DNA from: Streptomyces fumigatiscleroticus
GTDB taxonomy: Bacteria > Actinomycetota > Actinomycetes > Streptomycetales > Streptomycetaceae
NCBI RefSeq assembly: GCF_014647975.1
Contig: NZ_BMQF01000026.1
Span: forward strand, 1-64,000
Direction: 5' to 3'
DNA length: 64,000 nucleotides
Notes under the pieces: generated by a model
Databases searched by the model: none
What the model saw: only the letters and a program-made list of their open reading frames with translations
Told to the model about the DNA's origin: nothing
Position numbers and translations under genes: made by a program
Shown: piece after piece, positions 54,586-63,690 of the stretch
Layout: each line of letters opens with the position of its first letter
How positions within the stretch are numbered: position 1 is the first letter of the stretch

Positions 54586-55907
54586 CGTCCGGAGATCTGC
54601 AAGCGGTCGATGATCCCGGTGCCGGGGTCGCGGTGGAAGCGGCCGCCGGGCTCGTGCCGGCCGGTCGCCGGGTCGACCAGGTCGCAGGACAGGTCCGGGT
54701 AGCACACCAACGGCAGGGGGTAGTCGCCGTCGACGGACAGGGTCGGCGTGCCGTCGCCGTCGAGCTTGACCGCGTACTCGGTGCTCCCGTTGCGGTAGAT
54801 GCCGGCGCACTCGGGCAGCGGTACGGCGGGACCGCGGCGGGCGGTGGCCGGGGCGGTGGGCACCCGGATGCCGGTGAGCCGGGCGAGGTCGGCGGCGAGG
54901 TCCCGCCACAGGGCGGTGGCGCCGCCGGCGTTGCCGGTGAAGGCGACGACGACGCCGCTGTCCGGCTCGGCGCGCAGATGGCAGGAGGTGCCCTGGGCGT
55001 TGCCGTCGTGGCCGCACCAGACGCGGCCGTCCTGCCGGAAGAGGGCGAGGCCCAGGCCCCAGGAGTCCGCCAGGGCACCGGGGTCGGCGGCCGGTTCGGG
55101 GTGGCGCATCAGGGCGGCGACGGACGCGGGCAGGACGGCGGACCGGCCGATGACGGCCCTGCCCAGGGTCACCAGGTCCTCGGCGCTCGCCAGCAGCGCT
55201 CCGGCCGGGGCCTGGACCGGGGCGAGGTTCTGCTGCGCCGGGCGCACCAGGCCGGTGGCCGTGTTGAGGGCGTGGCCGGTGGCGACCGGGCGCGTGTGCG
55301 CGGCGTCATGCAGGAAGGCGGGCACGATGCCGAGGGGTTCCAGGAGAAGCGCTCGCAGCGCTTCCTCCCAGGTCATGCCCGTCGTCTCGGACACGATCCG
55401 GCCGGCGGCGACATAGCCGGCGTTGGAGTAGGAGAAGCCGGTGCCCGGCGGGAACAGGGCGCTCCGCGCGGTGCAGACCGCCGAGAGGTAGCGCGGGGCG
55501 GTGGTGGAGGCGGCGCTGTCGGAGTCGGGTCCGGTGGGCAGGCCGGCGGTGTGGCTGAGCAGGTGGCGCACCGTCACATCGGGTAAGGACCGCAGCTCGG
55601 GCAGCAGTCCGGCGACGGGCTCATCGAGGTCGAGGTCTCCGTCGTCGGCGAGGAGCAGCACGGCGGCGGCCGTGCCGAGCTTGGTGACCGAGCCCACGGG
55701 TACAGCCGTGTCCGCGGTGAACGGAGTCCGTGTCAGGGCGTCGGCCGTGCCGGTGTGCACGCTGAGGGTGTGCGTGCCGGTGTGAACGGCGAGTTGGGCG
55801 CCGGGCACGTGGTGGACGCGTGCCAGGGAGTCGAGGCGGCTCTGCAGCTCACGGCGGAACGGGGACGGCGACCGGTCGGCCGCCGGAGCGGCGGTGGAGT
55901 ACGGCAT
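54558..55907 (-). CDS. PBP-type (SurE-like) stand-alone thioesterase/peptide cyclase
   Basis: This 449-aa protein starts at the ATG at 55907. It has the serine beta-lactamase/PBP fold: SxxK at Ser73-Val-Thr-Lys76, YxN at Tyr160-Ser-Asn162, and a KTG-equivalent HDG at His300-302, the His-containing variant seen in SurE-type enzymes. Residues about 350-449 form a lipocalin-like beta domain (ECAGIYRNGSTEYAVKLDGDG...). No signal peptide is visible, so it is cytoplasmic, unlike true penicillin-binding proteins. SurE-type enzymes take a peptidyl chain from the last T domain of NRPSs that end in an E domain and couple a D C-terminus to an L N-terminus. Both features are predicted here. The gene lies directly upstream of NRPS-1. 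The last ten codons fall in the minisatellite. Confidence 0.85.
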   Translation of the reverse strand: MPYSTAAPAADRSPSPFRRELQSRLDSLARVHHVPGAQLAVHTGTHTLSVHTGTADALTRTPFTADTAVPVGSVTKLGTAAAVLLLADDGDLDLDEPVAGLLPELRSLPDVTVRHLLSHTAGLPTGPDSDSAASTTAPRYLSAVCTARSALFPPGTGFSYSNAGYVAAGRIVSETTGMTWEEALRALLLEPLGIVPAFLHDAAHTRPVATGHALNTATGLVRPAQQNLAPVQAPAGALLASAEDLVTLGRAVIGRSAVLPASVAALMRHPEPAADPGALADSWGLGLALFRQDGRVWCGHDGNAQGTSCHLRAEPDSGVVVAFTGNAGGATALWRDLAADLARLTGIRVPTAPATARRGPAVPLPECAGIYRNGSTEYAVKLDGDGTPTLSVDGDYPLPLVCYPDLSCDLVDPATGRHEPGGRFHRDPGTGIIDRLQISGRTARRTGTD

Positions 55908-56019
55908 GGGAAGGGGACTCCTGGTGAGAGCGGGTGCGGGTGCGGGTCGGGTGCGGGGATGAACGACGCGCGGCCGGCCCGTGGGTGAGCGGTGCGGGAC
56001 CTGCGCGCGTCGACTCGCG

Positions 56020-57228
56020 TCACTGCCGGGTGACGGCGACCGGCAGGCGGCGTACGCCCACGATGACGGCCGGGTTCTGGTACGTGACGTCGCCGTGGGA
56101 GGTGACCGCGAGGGTGGAGAAACGATCCAGCAGCATATGCAGCGCGATCCGTGCCTCCAGCCGGGCCAGGGGCGCGCCGAAGCAGAAGTGGATGCCGTGA
56201 CCGAAGGTCAGATGGGGATTGGGAGTGCGGGTCACGTCGAAGACGTCCGGGGCGGTGAAGCGGGAGGGATCACGGTTGGCGGCGCCCAGGTGCACCATCA
56301 GCAGGGTGTCGGCCGGGATCTCGTGACCGTCGAGCACCACCGGCCGGGTGGTGCGCCGCCCCAGTTCGGGGAAGGGCGGGAGCCAGCGCAGCACCTCCTC
56401 GACGGCGTCCGGCAGCCGGCCGGGGTCCTCGCGCAGCGCGGCGAGGGTGCCGGGATGCCGGTCGAAGGTGACCACGGCGTTGCCGAGCAGCGCCGTGGTG
56501 GTGATGTGCCCGGCGACCAGCAGCAGGGCGACGAATCCGACGATCTCCTCGTCCGCCAGGCGCACCCCGTCCACCTCTGCGGCGAGGAGCTTGCTGGTGA
56601 GGTCGTCGCCCGGGTGGGCGCGGCGGTGCCGGATGTGGTCCAGCATGTAGCCGTTCATCTCGCGCACGGTCGGGGCGACGGCCTCCAGCGCCCGTTCCAG
56701 GTCGGCCATGTCGGGGTTGTCGCCGAGCTGGTCGCCGCCGAAGAGGGTGCCGGCCCACTCCTGGAACAGCCGGTGGTCCTCGGCGGGGATGCCGAGAAGC
56801 TCGGCGATCACGATGATCGGCAGGGGGTGGGCGAGGGTGTCGACCAGGTCGAACCGGTCGCGGTCGGCGACACCGTCGAGCAGGCGCGCGCACACGGCCT
56901 CGATGCGCGGTCCGAGCCCGTGGACCACTCTCGGGGTGAAGGCCTGGCTCACCAGAGTGCGGAGTTTGCGATGTCTTGGCGGGTCCATGCCAACAAAATT
57001 GCCTTGCCGAAAGGTCTCGAAATCCGGCTGGGTGGGGGCGATCGGGGTGAGGTCGGAGGAGTACGTCGCCGGGTCGGCGAGTACGGCACAGACCCCCTGG
57101 TGGTCCACGACACGCCACTGCCCCTGCTCCTCGTCATAGGTCACGGGGCCCGCCTCGCGCAGGGACCGCCACCGGCCGGACAACGCGTCCAGGGGCGATT
57201 CGGTCCCGGGCAGTTGTGTGCTTGTCAC
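56020..57228 (-). CDS. cytochrome P450, probably acting on a carrier-bound residue
   Basis: This 402-aa protein starts at the GTG at 57228, chosen because AAGGAGA lies six bases upstream; the frame is open much further but without a ribosome-binding site. It carries the heme-Cys loop FGHGIHFCFG (Cys349), the K-helix ExxR in EEVLRW and the FTAPDVFDVTR meander. The I-helix reads AGHITTT (residues 239-245), where the usual acidic residue (AGxE/DTT) is Ile. A similar replacement is, to my recollection, found in P450s that hydroxylate T-domain-bound amino acids (NovI/P450sky group). Beta-hydroxylation of an aromatic or other residue on the assembly line is therefore a reasonable guess. It is co-directional with the PBP-type thioesterase, with a 112-base gap. 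Confidence 0.85.
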   Translation of the reverse strand: MTSTQLPGTESPLDALSGRWRSLREAGPVTYDEEQGQWRVVDHQGVCAVLADPATYSSDLTPIAPTQPDFETFRQGNFVGMDPPRHRKLRTLVSQAFTPRVVHGLGPRIEAVCARLLDGVADRDRFDLVDTLAHPLPIIVIAELLGIPAEDHRLFQEWAGTLFGGDQLGDNPDMADLERALEAVAPTVREMNGYMLDHIRHRRAHPGDDLTSKLLAAEVDGVRLADEEIVGFVALLLVAGHITTTALLGNAVVTFDRHPGTLAALREDPGRLPDAVEEVLRWLPPFPELGRRTTRPVVLDGHEIPADTLLMVHLGAANRDPSRFTAPDVFDVTRTPNPHLTFGHGIHFCFGAPLARLEARIALHMLLDRFSTLAVTSHGDVTYQNPAVIVGVRRLPVAVTRQ

Positions 57229-57267
57229 CGTGTCTCCTTGGGTGGACGCCGGGCCCGGCGGTGGGCC

Positions 57268-57285
57268 ACCGACAGCGGTGTCGGT
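57268..57285. promoter_or_regulatory. leader stem-loop 40 bases upstream of the P450 start
   Basis: ACCGACA and TGTCGGT pair perfectly around a GCGG loop. This is close enough to the P450 start to be a repressor site or a 5'-leader structure. Confidence 0.35.
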
Positions 57286-57631
57286 TCGCCGGGCAGGCGG
57301 CATGCAGGTGGGTCCGTCATGGGGGTGGTCGAACAGGCGGGGCACCGCGCGGCAGCCCTCGCCCCGCGCCGGGCGACCGGCTCGCGCTCGCGCTCGGGCC
57401 GGGCCGGGCCGGGCCGGCCGGAGTTCAGGTGCCGTACGGCGGGACGGCGGTTCCGAGCGGTCGGGACGTTCGCCGTGCGGCCGGCATGCCCGCACGCTCA
57501 GGGCCTGGTGGCACGCACCTCGGGCACCGAGCAGAGATCACTGATTCCCCCAGCGGCTCACCCCGCGCAGCAGCGCCGCGCAGGACTGTCCTGTTTCACG
57601 ATTCGTGCTGTGCATGGTGCCGACAACGCGC

Positions 57632-57655
57632 TTCGGCTTGATCGATTAGGCCGAA
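57632..57655. promoter_or_regulatory. 24-bp dyad TTCGGC-N3-ATCGAT-N3-GCCGAA
   Basis: Outer six-base arms and a central ATCGAT palindrome share one symmetry axis, giving an operator-like site in the AT-richer part of the region upstream of the biosynthetic genes. No cluster-situated regulator is present in the window, so the binding protein is unknown. Confidence 0.4.
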
Positions 57656-57924
57656 CGAGCTAACAGTCTTCACACCGGGTGACGGATTCACAACCCCCCG
57701 CAAGCGAAAGGGGGCGACCCATCGGCCCACCGCGAGAGCGTCTATCCCGAGACCGCACTCTCAAACCCCTCGCATCTCAAGAAAATCGGCTCTCATTCCG
57801 TCCACCGGGACGGGCGCACGGAGCAAGCAACCGGCGCTCGCTGTCACGCACACACAGAGGCGTACGCGGGGCGCACGCTCCGGCAGTACCGCAAGCCCCC
57901 CGTGGGCCGGGAACGCGCCGCCCG

Positions 57925-58671
57925 TCACCGCCCGTCGGCGCACCCGGCGATCAGCCGCACCACGGTGTCCGGATGGTCCGTCAGGAAGAAGTGCTCCCCG
58001 GGGAGCACCTCCAGCCGGAAACCGGCCGTGCTGTGGCTCTTCCAGGCCGCGGCCTCCTCCGGCGCGACCTGCGGGTCCCGGTCCCCGGTCAGACACAGGA
58101 CGGGCGTGTCCACCACGGCGCCGGGAACGGGCCGGTACCGGGCGACCGCCCGGTAGTCGTTGCGGATGACGGGCAGGAACAGCTCCATGAGGTCCGGGTT
58201 GCGGACGACCTCCGGGTCGGTGCCGCCGAGACCGGCGAGGTGGTCGAGGATCTCCCGGTCGGAGTCGAGCACCCGGGGGGCGCGCGCCGCCGACGGGGCG
58301 CTCCGGCCGGAGACGACGAGACGGCAGTGCGCGGTCAGCCCTTCACGCCCGAGCCGGCCCACCGACTCGAAGGCGACGGACGCCCCCATGCTGTGGCCGA
58401 CGAGCACGAGCGGCACGGGCTGAGCCGCCATGCGCCGCAGGGACGGCAGCAGCCGGTCGGCCAGCCCTTCGACGGTCGTCACGAACGGTTCACCGAAACG
58501 CTCCTGCCGTCCCGGATACTGAACGGCGGCCACGTCGTACCCCTCGGGGAACCGCCGCGCGAACGGCACGTAGAACGAGGCGGCACCACCGGCGTGCGGG
58601 AAGAAGAGCACCCGCACGCGAGGCGGCACGGCACCGCGCAGTGTCCTGATCCAGGGGTCCTTGCCCTCCAT
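57925..58671 (-). CDS. type II thioesterase (editing)
   Basis: This 248-aa alpha/beta hydrolase starts at the ATG at 58671. The nucleophile elbow is GHSMG with Ser94, the catalytic His is His227 in GEHFFL, and the acidic residue probably lies in LTGDRDPQV. The start RVLFFPHAGGAASFYVPFARRFP and QYPGRQERFGEP are the standard blocks of stand-alone type II thioesterases. These remove misprimed acyl or aminoacyl groups from T domains. It is the upstream-most gene of the NRPS cluster, co-directional with it but separated from the P450 by about 700 bases. Confidence 0.9.
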   Translation of the reverse strand: MEGKDPWIRTLRGAVPPRVRVLFFPHAGGAASFYVPFARRFPEGYDVAAVQYPGRQERFGEPFVTTVEGLADRLLPSLRRMAAQPVPLVLVGHSMGASVAFESVGRLGREGLTAHCRLVVSGRSAPSAARAPRVLDSDREILDHLAGLGGTDPEVVRNPDLMELFLPVIRNDYRAVARYRPVPGAVVDTPVLCLTGDRDPQVAPEEAAAWKSHSTAGFRLEVLPGEHFFLTDHPDTVVRLIAGCADGR

Positions 58672-58889
58672 CGGCGCTCCTCGCCTCTCTTCCTGCGGCC
58701 GGCGGCGGCACGCCCGGCCGGCCCGGTGTGAACGTCGCCGACCGTACGGTGCCCGCGCGCCGGCCGTCGAGAGGCTCGCCCCGCGGCTGACGACTGGTTC
58801 ACGATCAGGAGTTCAAGTCCAAGGCCTGCCGGTTGCGACGAGTTCCCGGGGGCGATGCCGTGCCGTGCGTACCAGCGGGCCGCTGGACG

Positions 58890-59524
58890 TGGTCGAGCGA
58901 ATCCTTCGACTGTCGGTCAAGGTCACCGGCCCGATGGTCGGCGGCGCGCTGACCCAAGCGGATGTGCTGGGTTCCTCCTGGCGCGCGGTCTTCCTCGTCA
59001 ACGTCCCCCTCGGCGCCGCCGTGCTGGCGGCCACGCCACTGCTGCACGAGGACCGTGCCGCGCTCCGGCCGCGGCTGGACCACGCCGGCACGGCGCTGGC
59101 GGTCCTGGGCAGCGGCCTGCTGGTCTGTCCGCTCATCCAGGGCGGCGCGCATGGCTGGCCGGGCTGGTGCTGGGCCATGCTCGCCGCCGGAGGCGCGGTG
59201 CTGGCGGGCTTCGCCGCCCATCAACGGCGGCGGGCCCGCAAAGACCGCAGCCCGCTCATCGAGCCGGGCCTGTTCGTCGACCGCGGCTTCACCGCCGCGC
59301 TGGTGTCCAGCGTGCTGTTCTTCTCCGTGGTGGGCGGCCTGATGCTGGTGGCCGTGGCGCAGATACAGCTGGGCCTGCACCGCGACGTCCTCTCGGCCGG
59401 CTTCACACTGCTGCCGTGGTCGACGGCGATGGCGCTGTCGTCCTGGGTCGCCGGCACCTGGCTCGTATCCCGCTGGGGTGCAACAGTCCTCCGGCCGCCG
59501 CCGCCAAGGGCGCCGCGGTCATGA
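58890..59524 (+). pseudogene. truncated DHA2-type MFS transporter gene
   Basis: The plus frame reads KVTGPMVGGALTQADVLGSSWRAVFLVNVPLGAAVLAATPLL (the TM5-TM6 region with motif C) and then RSPLIEPGLFVDRGFTAALVSSVLFFSVVGGLMLVAVAQIQLG (central spans), ending SWVAGTWLVSRWGATVLRPPP. TM1-4 and the last spans are missing, about half the protein. There is no start codon at a suitable site. It is probably the remains of an exporter once linked to the cluster. Confidence 0.6.
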
Positions 59525-59739
59525 CGCGAAGCATCGTTCTTCGTGAAGTGGTCATGGCAGGAGAAGGTAGACAGCGCCCCTGAGCCCGGTCTAGCCCCCT
59601 GCATCCGGTTCCGCCCTTCAGTGCACTATCGACCGGAAAGGGCCCTGCCGAACACATGGATCGCCGGCAGCGGACTCAGGCCACACCCGACGCCCCGGTG
59701 ACCGAAGCAGACCGGGGCTCTCGGGACAGTTTCCGACCC

Positions 59740-60240
59740 GTCCGTCATCGCTCGCCCCATGGCTTCCGGCGGATCTTCGTCACCGACGCCATCATGAACG
59801 GTCCGCCCCCGCACATCGCCCCGGTGTTCTGCGGCCCCCAGAGCATCGACACCACGACCGGATACAAAGCGGCCTGTGCGGCCGAAACGATCGAGGCCCA
59901 CGGCGTTCATCGCCCGCCGTCGGGCCACCCGCCCAGCACGGCGAGGAGTACCGAACCCCTGCCGAAGAGGAGTGGGACCCCTTTCTCGCGCACTTCGAGA
60001 AGCGGAAGGTGTCCCTCGGCACCTGCGCACGCGCCTTCGAGGCCCCGTGCGTCCATAGGCACGCTCGTGTTCAGATGCTCACTCCCTCGGCCTGACCCGT
60101 CCCGACGGGCACGGCCGGCCGAGATCCGCGACGACTTGATCGCCCGAATCGCCGAAGCCGAGCGGGAGGGCCGGCTCGGCGAGGTCGAGGGTCTCCGGGT
60201 CAGTGTCTGGCGCCGAGGAGCAGCTCCGGCGACTCGCTCG
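59740..60240 (+). pseudogene. tyrosine-recombinase (integrase) C-terminal relic
   Basis: Three successive frames carry consecutive parts of one protein. HGFRRIFVTDAIMNGPPPHIAPVF and SIDTTTGYKAACAAETIEAHG contain the Arg and nucleophile-Tyr region. EYRTPAEEEWDPFLAHFEKRKVSLGTCARAFEAPCVH follows, and then RPAEIRDDLIARIAEAEREGRLGEVEGL. The order and content match the C-terminal half of actinobacterial phage-integrase-type recombinases with a zinc-binding tail. At least two frameshifts and the missing N-terminus make it inactive. Confidence 0.6.
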
Positions 60241-60309
60241 AAGAAGGTGGGCTTCCGCATGACTTTTGACTTTCGGACAAGATCGAACCCAGGTCCGGAG
60301 AAGCGTGCA

Positions 60310-61206
60310 TCAAAGGCCCTTCAGAACACGATCAAGTGCCGCCCGGCCTACAGGTCCCCAGTGCGGCTTACCGCCGGGAAGGCCCCGGTCTCCGTTCTGT
60401 CCCATGAGCATCAGGAAGAGACTCTTCATAGCGGCCAGCCCGCGGGCGCGCCGGATCGCCGCCTCGTCCGCATGCGCGTACATGTCGAAGAACCGTGCGG
60501 CCGTGCCCGCGGGCAGCAGCACCCATGCGGCGGCGAGGTCCCACGCCGGGTCCCCGGCGAACATGTCGCCGAAGTCGACGATGCCCGAGAGCGTTCCGTC
60601 CGAGACGACGACGTTCGCGGGATGGAGGTCGCCGTGCACCCACACCGGCGGGCCCTCCCACGCGGGGGCCGCGACGGCGTCGTCCCAGACGGCCCAGACG
60701 TCGCCGGCGACGTCGTCGGGGGCAACGGCCCGGAAGAACCGCTCGAAGCCGCCCGTGCAGTCCCTGGGATGGGCGCCGCGGTCCGCAGCGATCGGCGCCT
60801 CGGCGGGCGCCTCCACATGGAGCGCCCGGAGGAAGCCCGCCAGCGTGTCGGCCGCGTGGACACCGCGGCTGATCGAGCCGTGGTCCAGCGGCTCACCGGG
60901 AACCCACGTCATCACGGTCCAGTGCTTGGGGAAGCGCTCGGACGGTTCGCCGAACCGCACCGGGGCCGGCACCGGGAGCGGCAGGCGCGGGGCCAGCACG
61001 GGCAGCCATCGCCGCTCCTTGAGCTGGAATTCCGGGGTGGGGTCCATGCGCTGCATGCGCACGGCCAACTCGTCCCCGAGGCGCCACATTTGGTTGCCCC
61101 AGCCGCCCGCCACCTCGCGGATGGCCAGCCCGGCAAGGTCTGGATGCTGCTCCCGCAGCAGGTCCCGGACCAGGTCCGCGGTGATCTCGATCTCGGTGTC
61201 GGTCAT
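60310..61206 (-). CDS. aminoglycoside phosphotransferase (APH) family protein
   Basis: This 298-aa protein starts at the ATG at 61206. It has the APH/ChoK kinase fold: the N-lobe with a GGWGNQMWRLGDELAVRMQR strand-Lys/Arg region, the hinge MTWVPGEPL, the Brenner motif HGDLHPAN at 191-198, and the metal-binding DFGD at 211-214. Such proteins phosphorylate hydroxyls of aminoglycosides, macrolides or metabolites. It resembles the APH(3'')/Mph-like group annotated in many Streptomyces without a known substrate. It stands alone next to an integrase relic and could be a resistance gene acquired by transfer. Confidence 0.85.
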   Translation of the reverse strand: MTDTEIEITADLVRDLLREQHPDLAGLAIREVAGGWGNQMWRLGDELAVRMQRMDPTPEFQLKERRWLPVLAPRLPLPVPAPVRFGEPSERFPKHWTVMTWVPGEPLDHGSISRGVHAADTLAGFLRALHVEAPAEAPIAADRGAHPRDCTGGFERFFRAVAPDDVAGDVWAVWDDAVAAPAWEGPPVWVHGDLHPANVVVSDGTLSGIVDFGDMFAGDPAWDLAAAWVLLPAGTAARFFDMYAHADEAAIRRARGLAAMKSLFLMLMGQNGDRGLPGGKPHWGPVGRAALDRVLKGL

Positions 61207-61986
61207 GCCAAGTCACAGTACCGAGGCGGCAGGTGGAGCGGCTCTCGCTCTCCGGAACATCTCGCTGTGATCCCTCCGACATCACCGATCCGGTGCCACA
61301 GAACTACAGATCAAAGGCTGTGGGGACCGAACGGGCCCCGCAGTTCGGAAGAATGACCAGGCGGAACGAGATGGCACCGCTCCGGATCGTGCGGGGCATG
61401 GCAGACCTCCACAGCAGACCCCGAGCACCATCAGCCTACGAGCGGCCCCGCCCGCTCGCACCGCGGCGGCCAGGCCGTCGTCAGTGCCGACGCCGATGAC
61501 GACCTCACGACGATCGCCATGGAGCACTCCGGCCTGACCTGGACGGACCCCGACGAACACCCCGCGCGCGTCCGCCGTCGCCTACGACAAGCACGACGCC
61601 GACGACCGGCGGCAGGAACTCCGAGCCGCCGGGGCCACCGACATCGAGACGGTGCCGGTCAGACCGGGGGAACTGCCCGAGCCGAAGGCGTGACACGGAT
61701 CCGCCGCGCGGGTAGGGAGGTGCCGGCCAGCAGGTGGCGGGACCGTTCGAGCGACGGCGGATCCGCTGATCGAGGGAGAGACGCCAAGTGAGCAAGTCGA
61801 CGACCGGACACCGGCCTGCGAAGAAGCCGACGGGTGAGGCGGCCCTCCGCAGGCACCAGGGCGTGGCTGAGACGCGGCCCACGACAGTGGGTAACCGGCG
61901 CGCGAGGGGCCCGGTCCTTCCGGGGGCCGGCGGCGGGGCCGGTCCGACCCCACTCGCCCGGCGGACCGGCGCCCTGTACACAGAGC
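61207..61986. other. 780-bp stretch with fragments but no intact gene
   Basis: Plus-strand pieces in two frames, DDLTTIAMEHSGLTWTDPDEHPARV (about 61501-61570) and AYDKHDADDRRQELRAAGATDIETVPVRPGELPEPKA ending at the TGA at 61691, look like the tail of one frameshifted gene of unknown function. A GTG at 61788 with GAGGGAGAG upstream opens a short frame (MSKSTTGHRPAKK) that then runs into the antisense of the MFS gene, so it is probably a truncated start. Confidence 0.4.
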
Positions 61987-63300
61987 TCAACTGTGGGGGA
62001 CATCCTGTTCCACACCTGTGCCGCAGTCCGCACCGCCAGTCCCGCCGGGACGGCGGGCGGAAGCAGGGGCGGGACCGGCGGCCGTACGGCGTCGGCGACG
62101 CGCGTGGCCGCCGTCCCGCAGCCGGGCCGGCACCGTCGCCGCGGCCACCGCGCCCGCCACCGCGAAGCACAGCGCCGGCGGCAGCCGGTCCACCAGCAGT
62201 CCCACACCCGCGGCGCCGGCCGCGCTGCCGGCGTTGACCGCGGTGTTGACCCAGGCCCCGGCCCGGGTGCGGAAGCCCGGCGGGGCCGCCTCGTCGGCGA
62301 TCAGGTACGCCGTCGTCAGCGCCGGCGCCACGAACAGGCCCGCACAGCCGACCGCCACGGCGAGCGTGCCGGCGCCACGGGCGAGGCCGGCGGCGGCCAG
62401 GGCGAGGCCCAGGCCGAGCGCGAGGAACGCCAGCCGGGTACGGGCCGAGCCGCGCCCGCCGACCGCGCCGTACAGCAGACCGCCCACCGCGCTGCCCGCC
62501 GACAGGGCCGCCAGCACCCAGGCGGCGACACCGTCCCCGAGATGCCGCTGCCCGGCGAAGGCGACGACCAGCAGCTCCACGGCGCTCAGCGCGGCACCGA
62601 CGCCCGCGGCCACCACGACCGGCTGGACCGGCGCCCCGCACGAAAGCACCTCGCCCTGCCCGGGGCGGGACTCCGGTCGCCCGGCCGGACGGACCGCGGC
62701 CGTCGCCGGTGACAGGGCGAAGGCGAGGGTGCCCACCGCCACGAGCAGCGCGCTCAGCAGGACACCGGCGGCCGGCGGGCCGAATCCGGCCATGACGCCC
62801 ACCACCAGCGGGCCGGTGACGTACAGCAGTTCCTCGGCGACCCCGTCCAGGCTGTAGGCCCGCCTCAACAGCGCCCGGTCGGCGAGGAGTTCGGCCCACA
62901 CCGCGCGCATGGCGGGGCCCAGCGGGGGTGCGCAGGCGCCCGCGACGGCGGCGCCCGACGCGAGCAGCACCGCGGGAGCGCCCGGGCGCCAGGCGGCCGC
63001 CGCCAGCGCGCCGAGCAGGCCCGCGTACAGCAGCGCCATCGGGATCAGGGCACGGCGCGGTCCGTACCGGTCCACCAGGCCCGCGCGGTACGGCGACAGG
63101 ACCACACCCGCGGCGCCGAACAGCGCCATGACGGTGCCGGCCAGGGTGTACGACCCGGTGGCCCGGGTCACCGAGAGCAGCAGGGCGACGGAGACCGTGC
63201 CGTACGACAGCCGCCCCACGAGCGCGGCCAGGAAGGCACGGCGGGCATGCGGAACGCGGAGCACAGCGGCATACGAAAGCCGCGGAAGAGGTGCGGACAC
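61987..63300 (-). CDS. MFS transporter
   Basis: This 437-aa protein starts at the GTG at 63300 with AGGAAC upstream. It has about 12 hydrophobic segments, a cytoplasmic loop SPYRAGLVDRYGPRRALIP (motif-A-like) after TM2, and an Arg/Pro-rich C-terminal tail (residues about 400-437). It resembles the actinobacterial MFS group with no characterised substrate, often annotated near resistance or secondary-metabolite genes. It is not obviously linked to the NRPS genes, which lie more than 3 kb to the left across relics. Confidence 0.8.
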   Translation of the reverse strand: MSAPLPRLSYAAVLRVPHARRAFLAALVGRLSYGTVSVALLLSVTRATGSYTLAGTVMALFGAAGVVLSPYRAGLVDRYGPRRALIPMALLYAGLLGALAAAAWRPGAPAVLLASGAAVAGACAPPLGPAMRAVWAELLADRALLRRAYSLDGVAEELLYVTGPLVVGVMAGFGPPAAGVLLSALLVAVGTLAFALSPATAAVRPAGRPESRPGQGEVLSCGAPVQPVVVAAGVGAALSAVELLVVAFAGQRHLGDGVAAWVLAALSAGSAVGGLLYGAVGGRGSARTRLAFLALGLGLALAAAGLARGAGTLAVAVGCAGLFVAPALTTAYLIADEAAPPGFRTRAGAWVNTAVNAGSAAGAAGVGLLVDRLPPALCFAVAGAVAAATVPARLRDGGHARRRRRTAAGPAPASARRPGGTGGADCGTGVEQDVPHS

Positions 63301-63690
63301 GTGAGAAGTTCCTCAACAGGGGGTGACGAGAGGGGACACCGGAGGCCGCGACGGCCACTGCGGCGGTCGCGAAGCTGGACGGGCCCTACGCCAAGAGGAG
63401 GAACATGAACGTCAACCTACCAGCGCGACCTCCACCCCGGCGACGCCTTCACGGACTGACGCCGCGGCCAGGATGTCAGCGGGCGGAGTCAGCTGCCTCG
63501 GCCACCGCGGCACCGCCTTCAGCCCGGTCAGGCTTGACGAGTTGCTCACCGCGCTCCGAGATCCAGCCACTGGCCGGCCTCGTCCCGGCTCACGCAGATC
63601 TGGCTCACCGGTGGCGCTTGGTTCGGCGCGACTACGTTCACGGGTGCCACTGGTGTCCTTGCGTTTCCGGCCAGGATCGCCCGGGCGCTG
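63301..63690. other. region without a recognised gene
   Basis: No frame is convincing. A short plus-strand tail TYQRDLHPGDAFTD ending near 63460 could be the end of a broken gene. Confidence 0.3.

Larger units (their letters stand above)
57229..57924. other. 700-bp intergenic region in front of the P450-TE-NRPS genes
   Basis: No gene is seen. The stretch contains a GGGCC simple repeat near 57398-57417, a leader hairpin (57268-57285) and a dyad (57632-57655). The main promoter of the biosynthetic operon is probably here. A sharply lower GC content around 57600-57690 fits a promoter. Confidence 0.5.

Noticed and set aside
54558..55907. Beta-lactamase or DD-carboxypeptidase resistance enzyme
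   Set aside because: The fold motifs match, but there is no signal peptide, the third motif is HDG with a lipocalin-like tail as in SurE-type enzymes, and the position next to a TE-less NRPS supports the cyclase role.
57398..57425. GGGCC simple repeat as a functional element
   Set aside because: Four short copies in GC-rich DNA are not remarkable on their own.
61788..62237. Plus-strand gene starting MSKSTTGHRPAKK
   Set aside because: It has a fair ribosome-binding site, but most of the frame is antisense to a well-supported MFS gene and shows no domain; likely a broken start.
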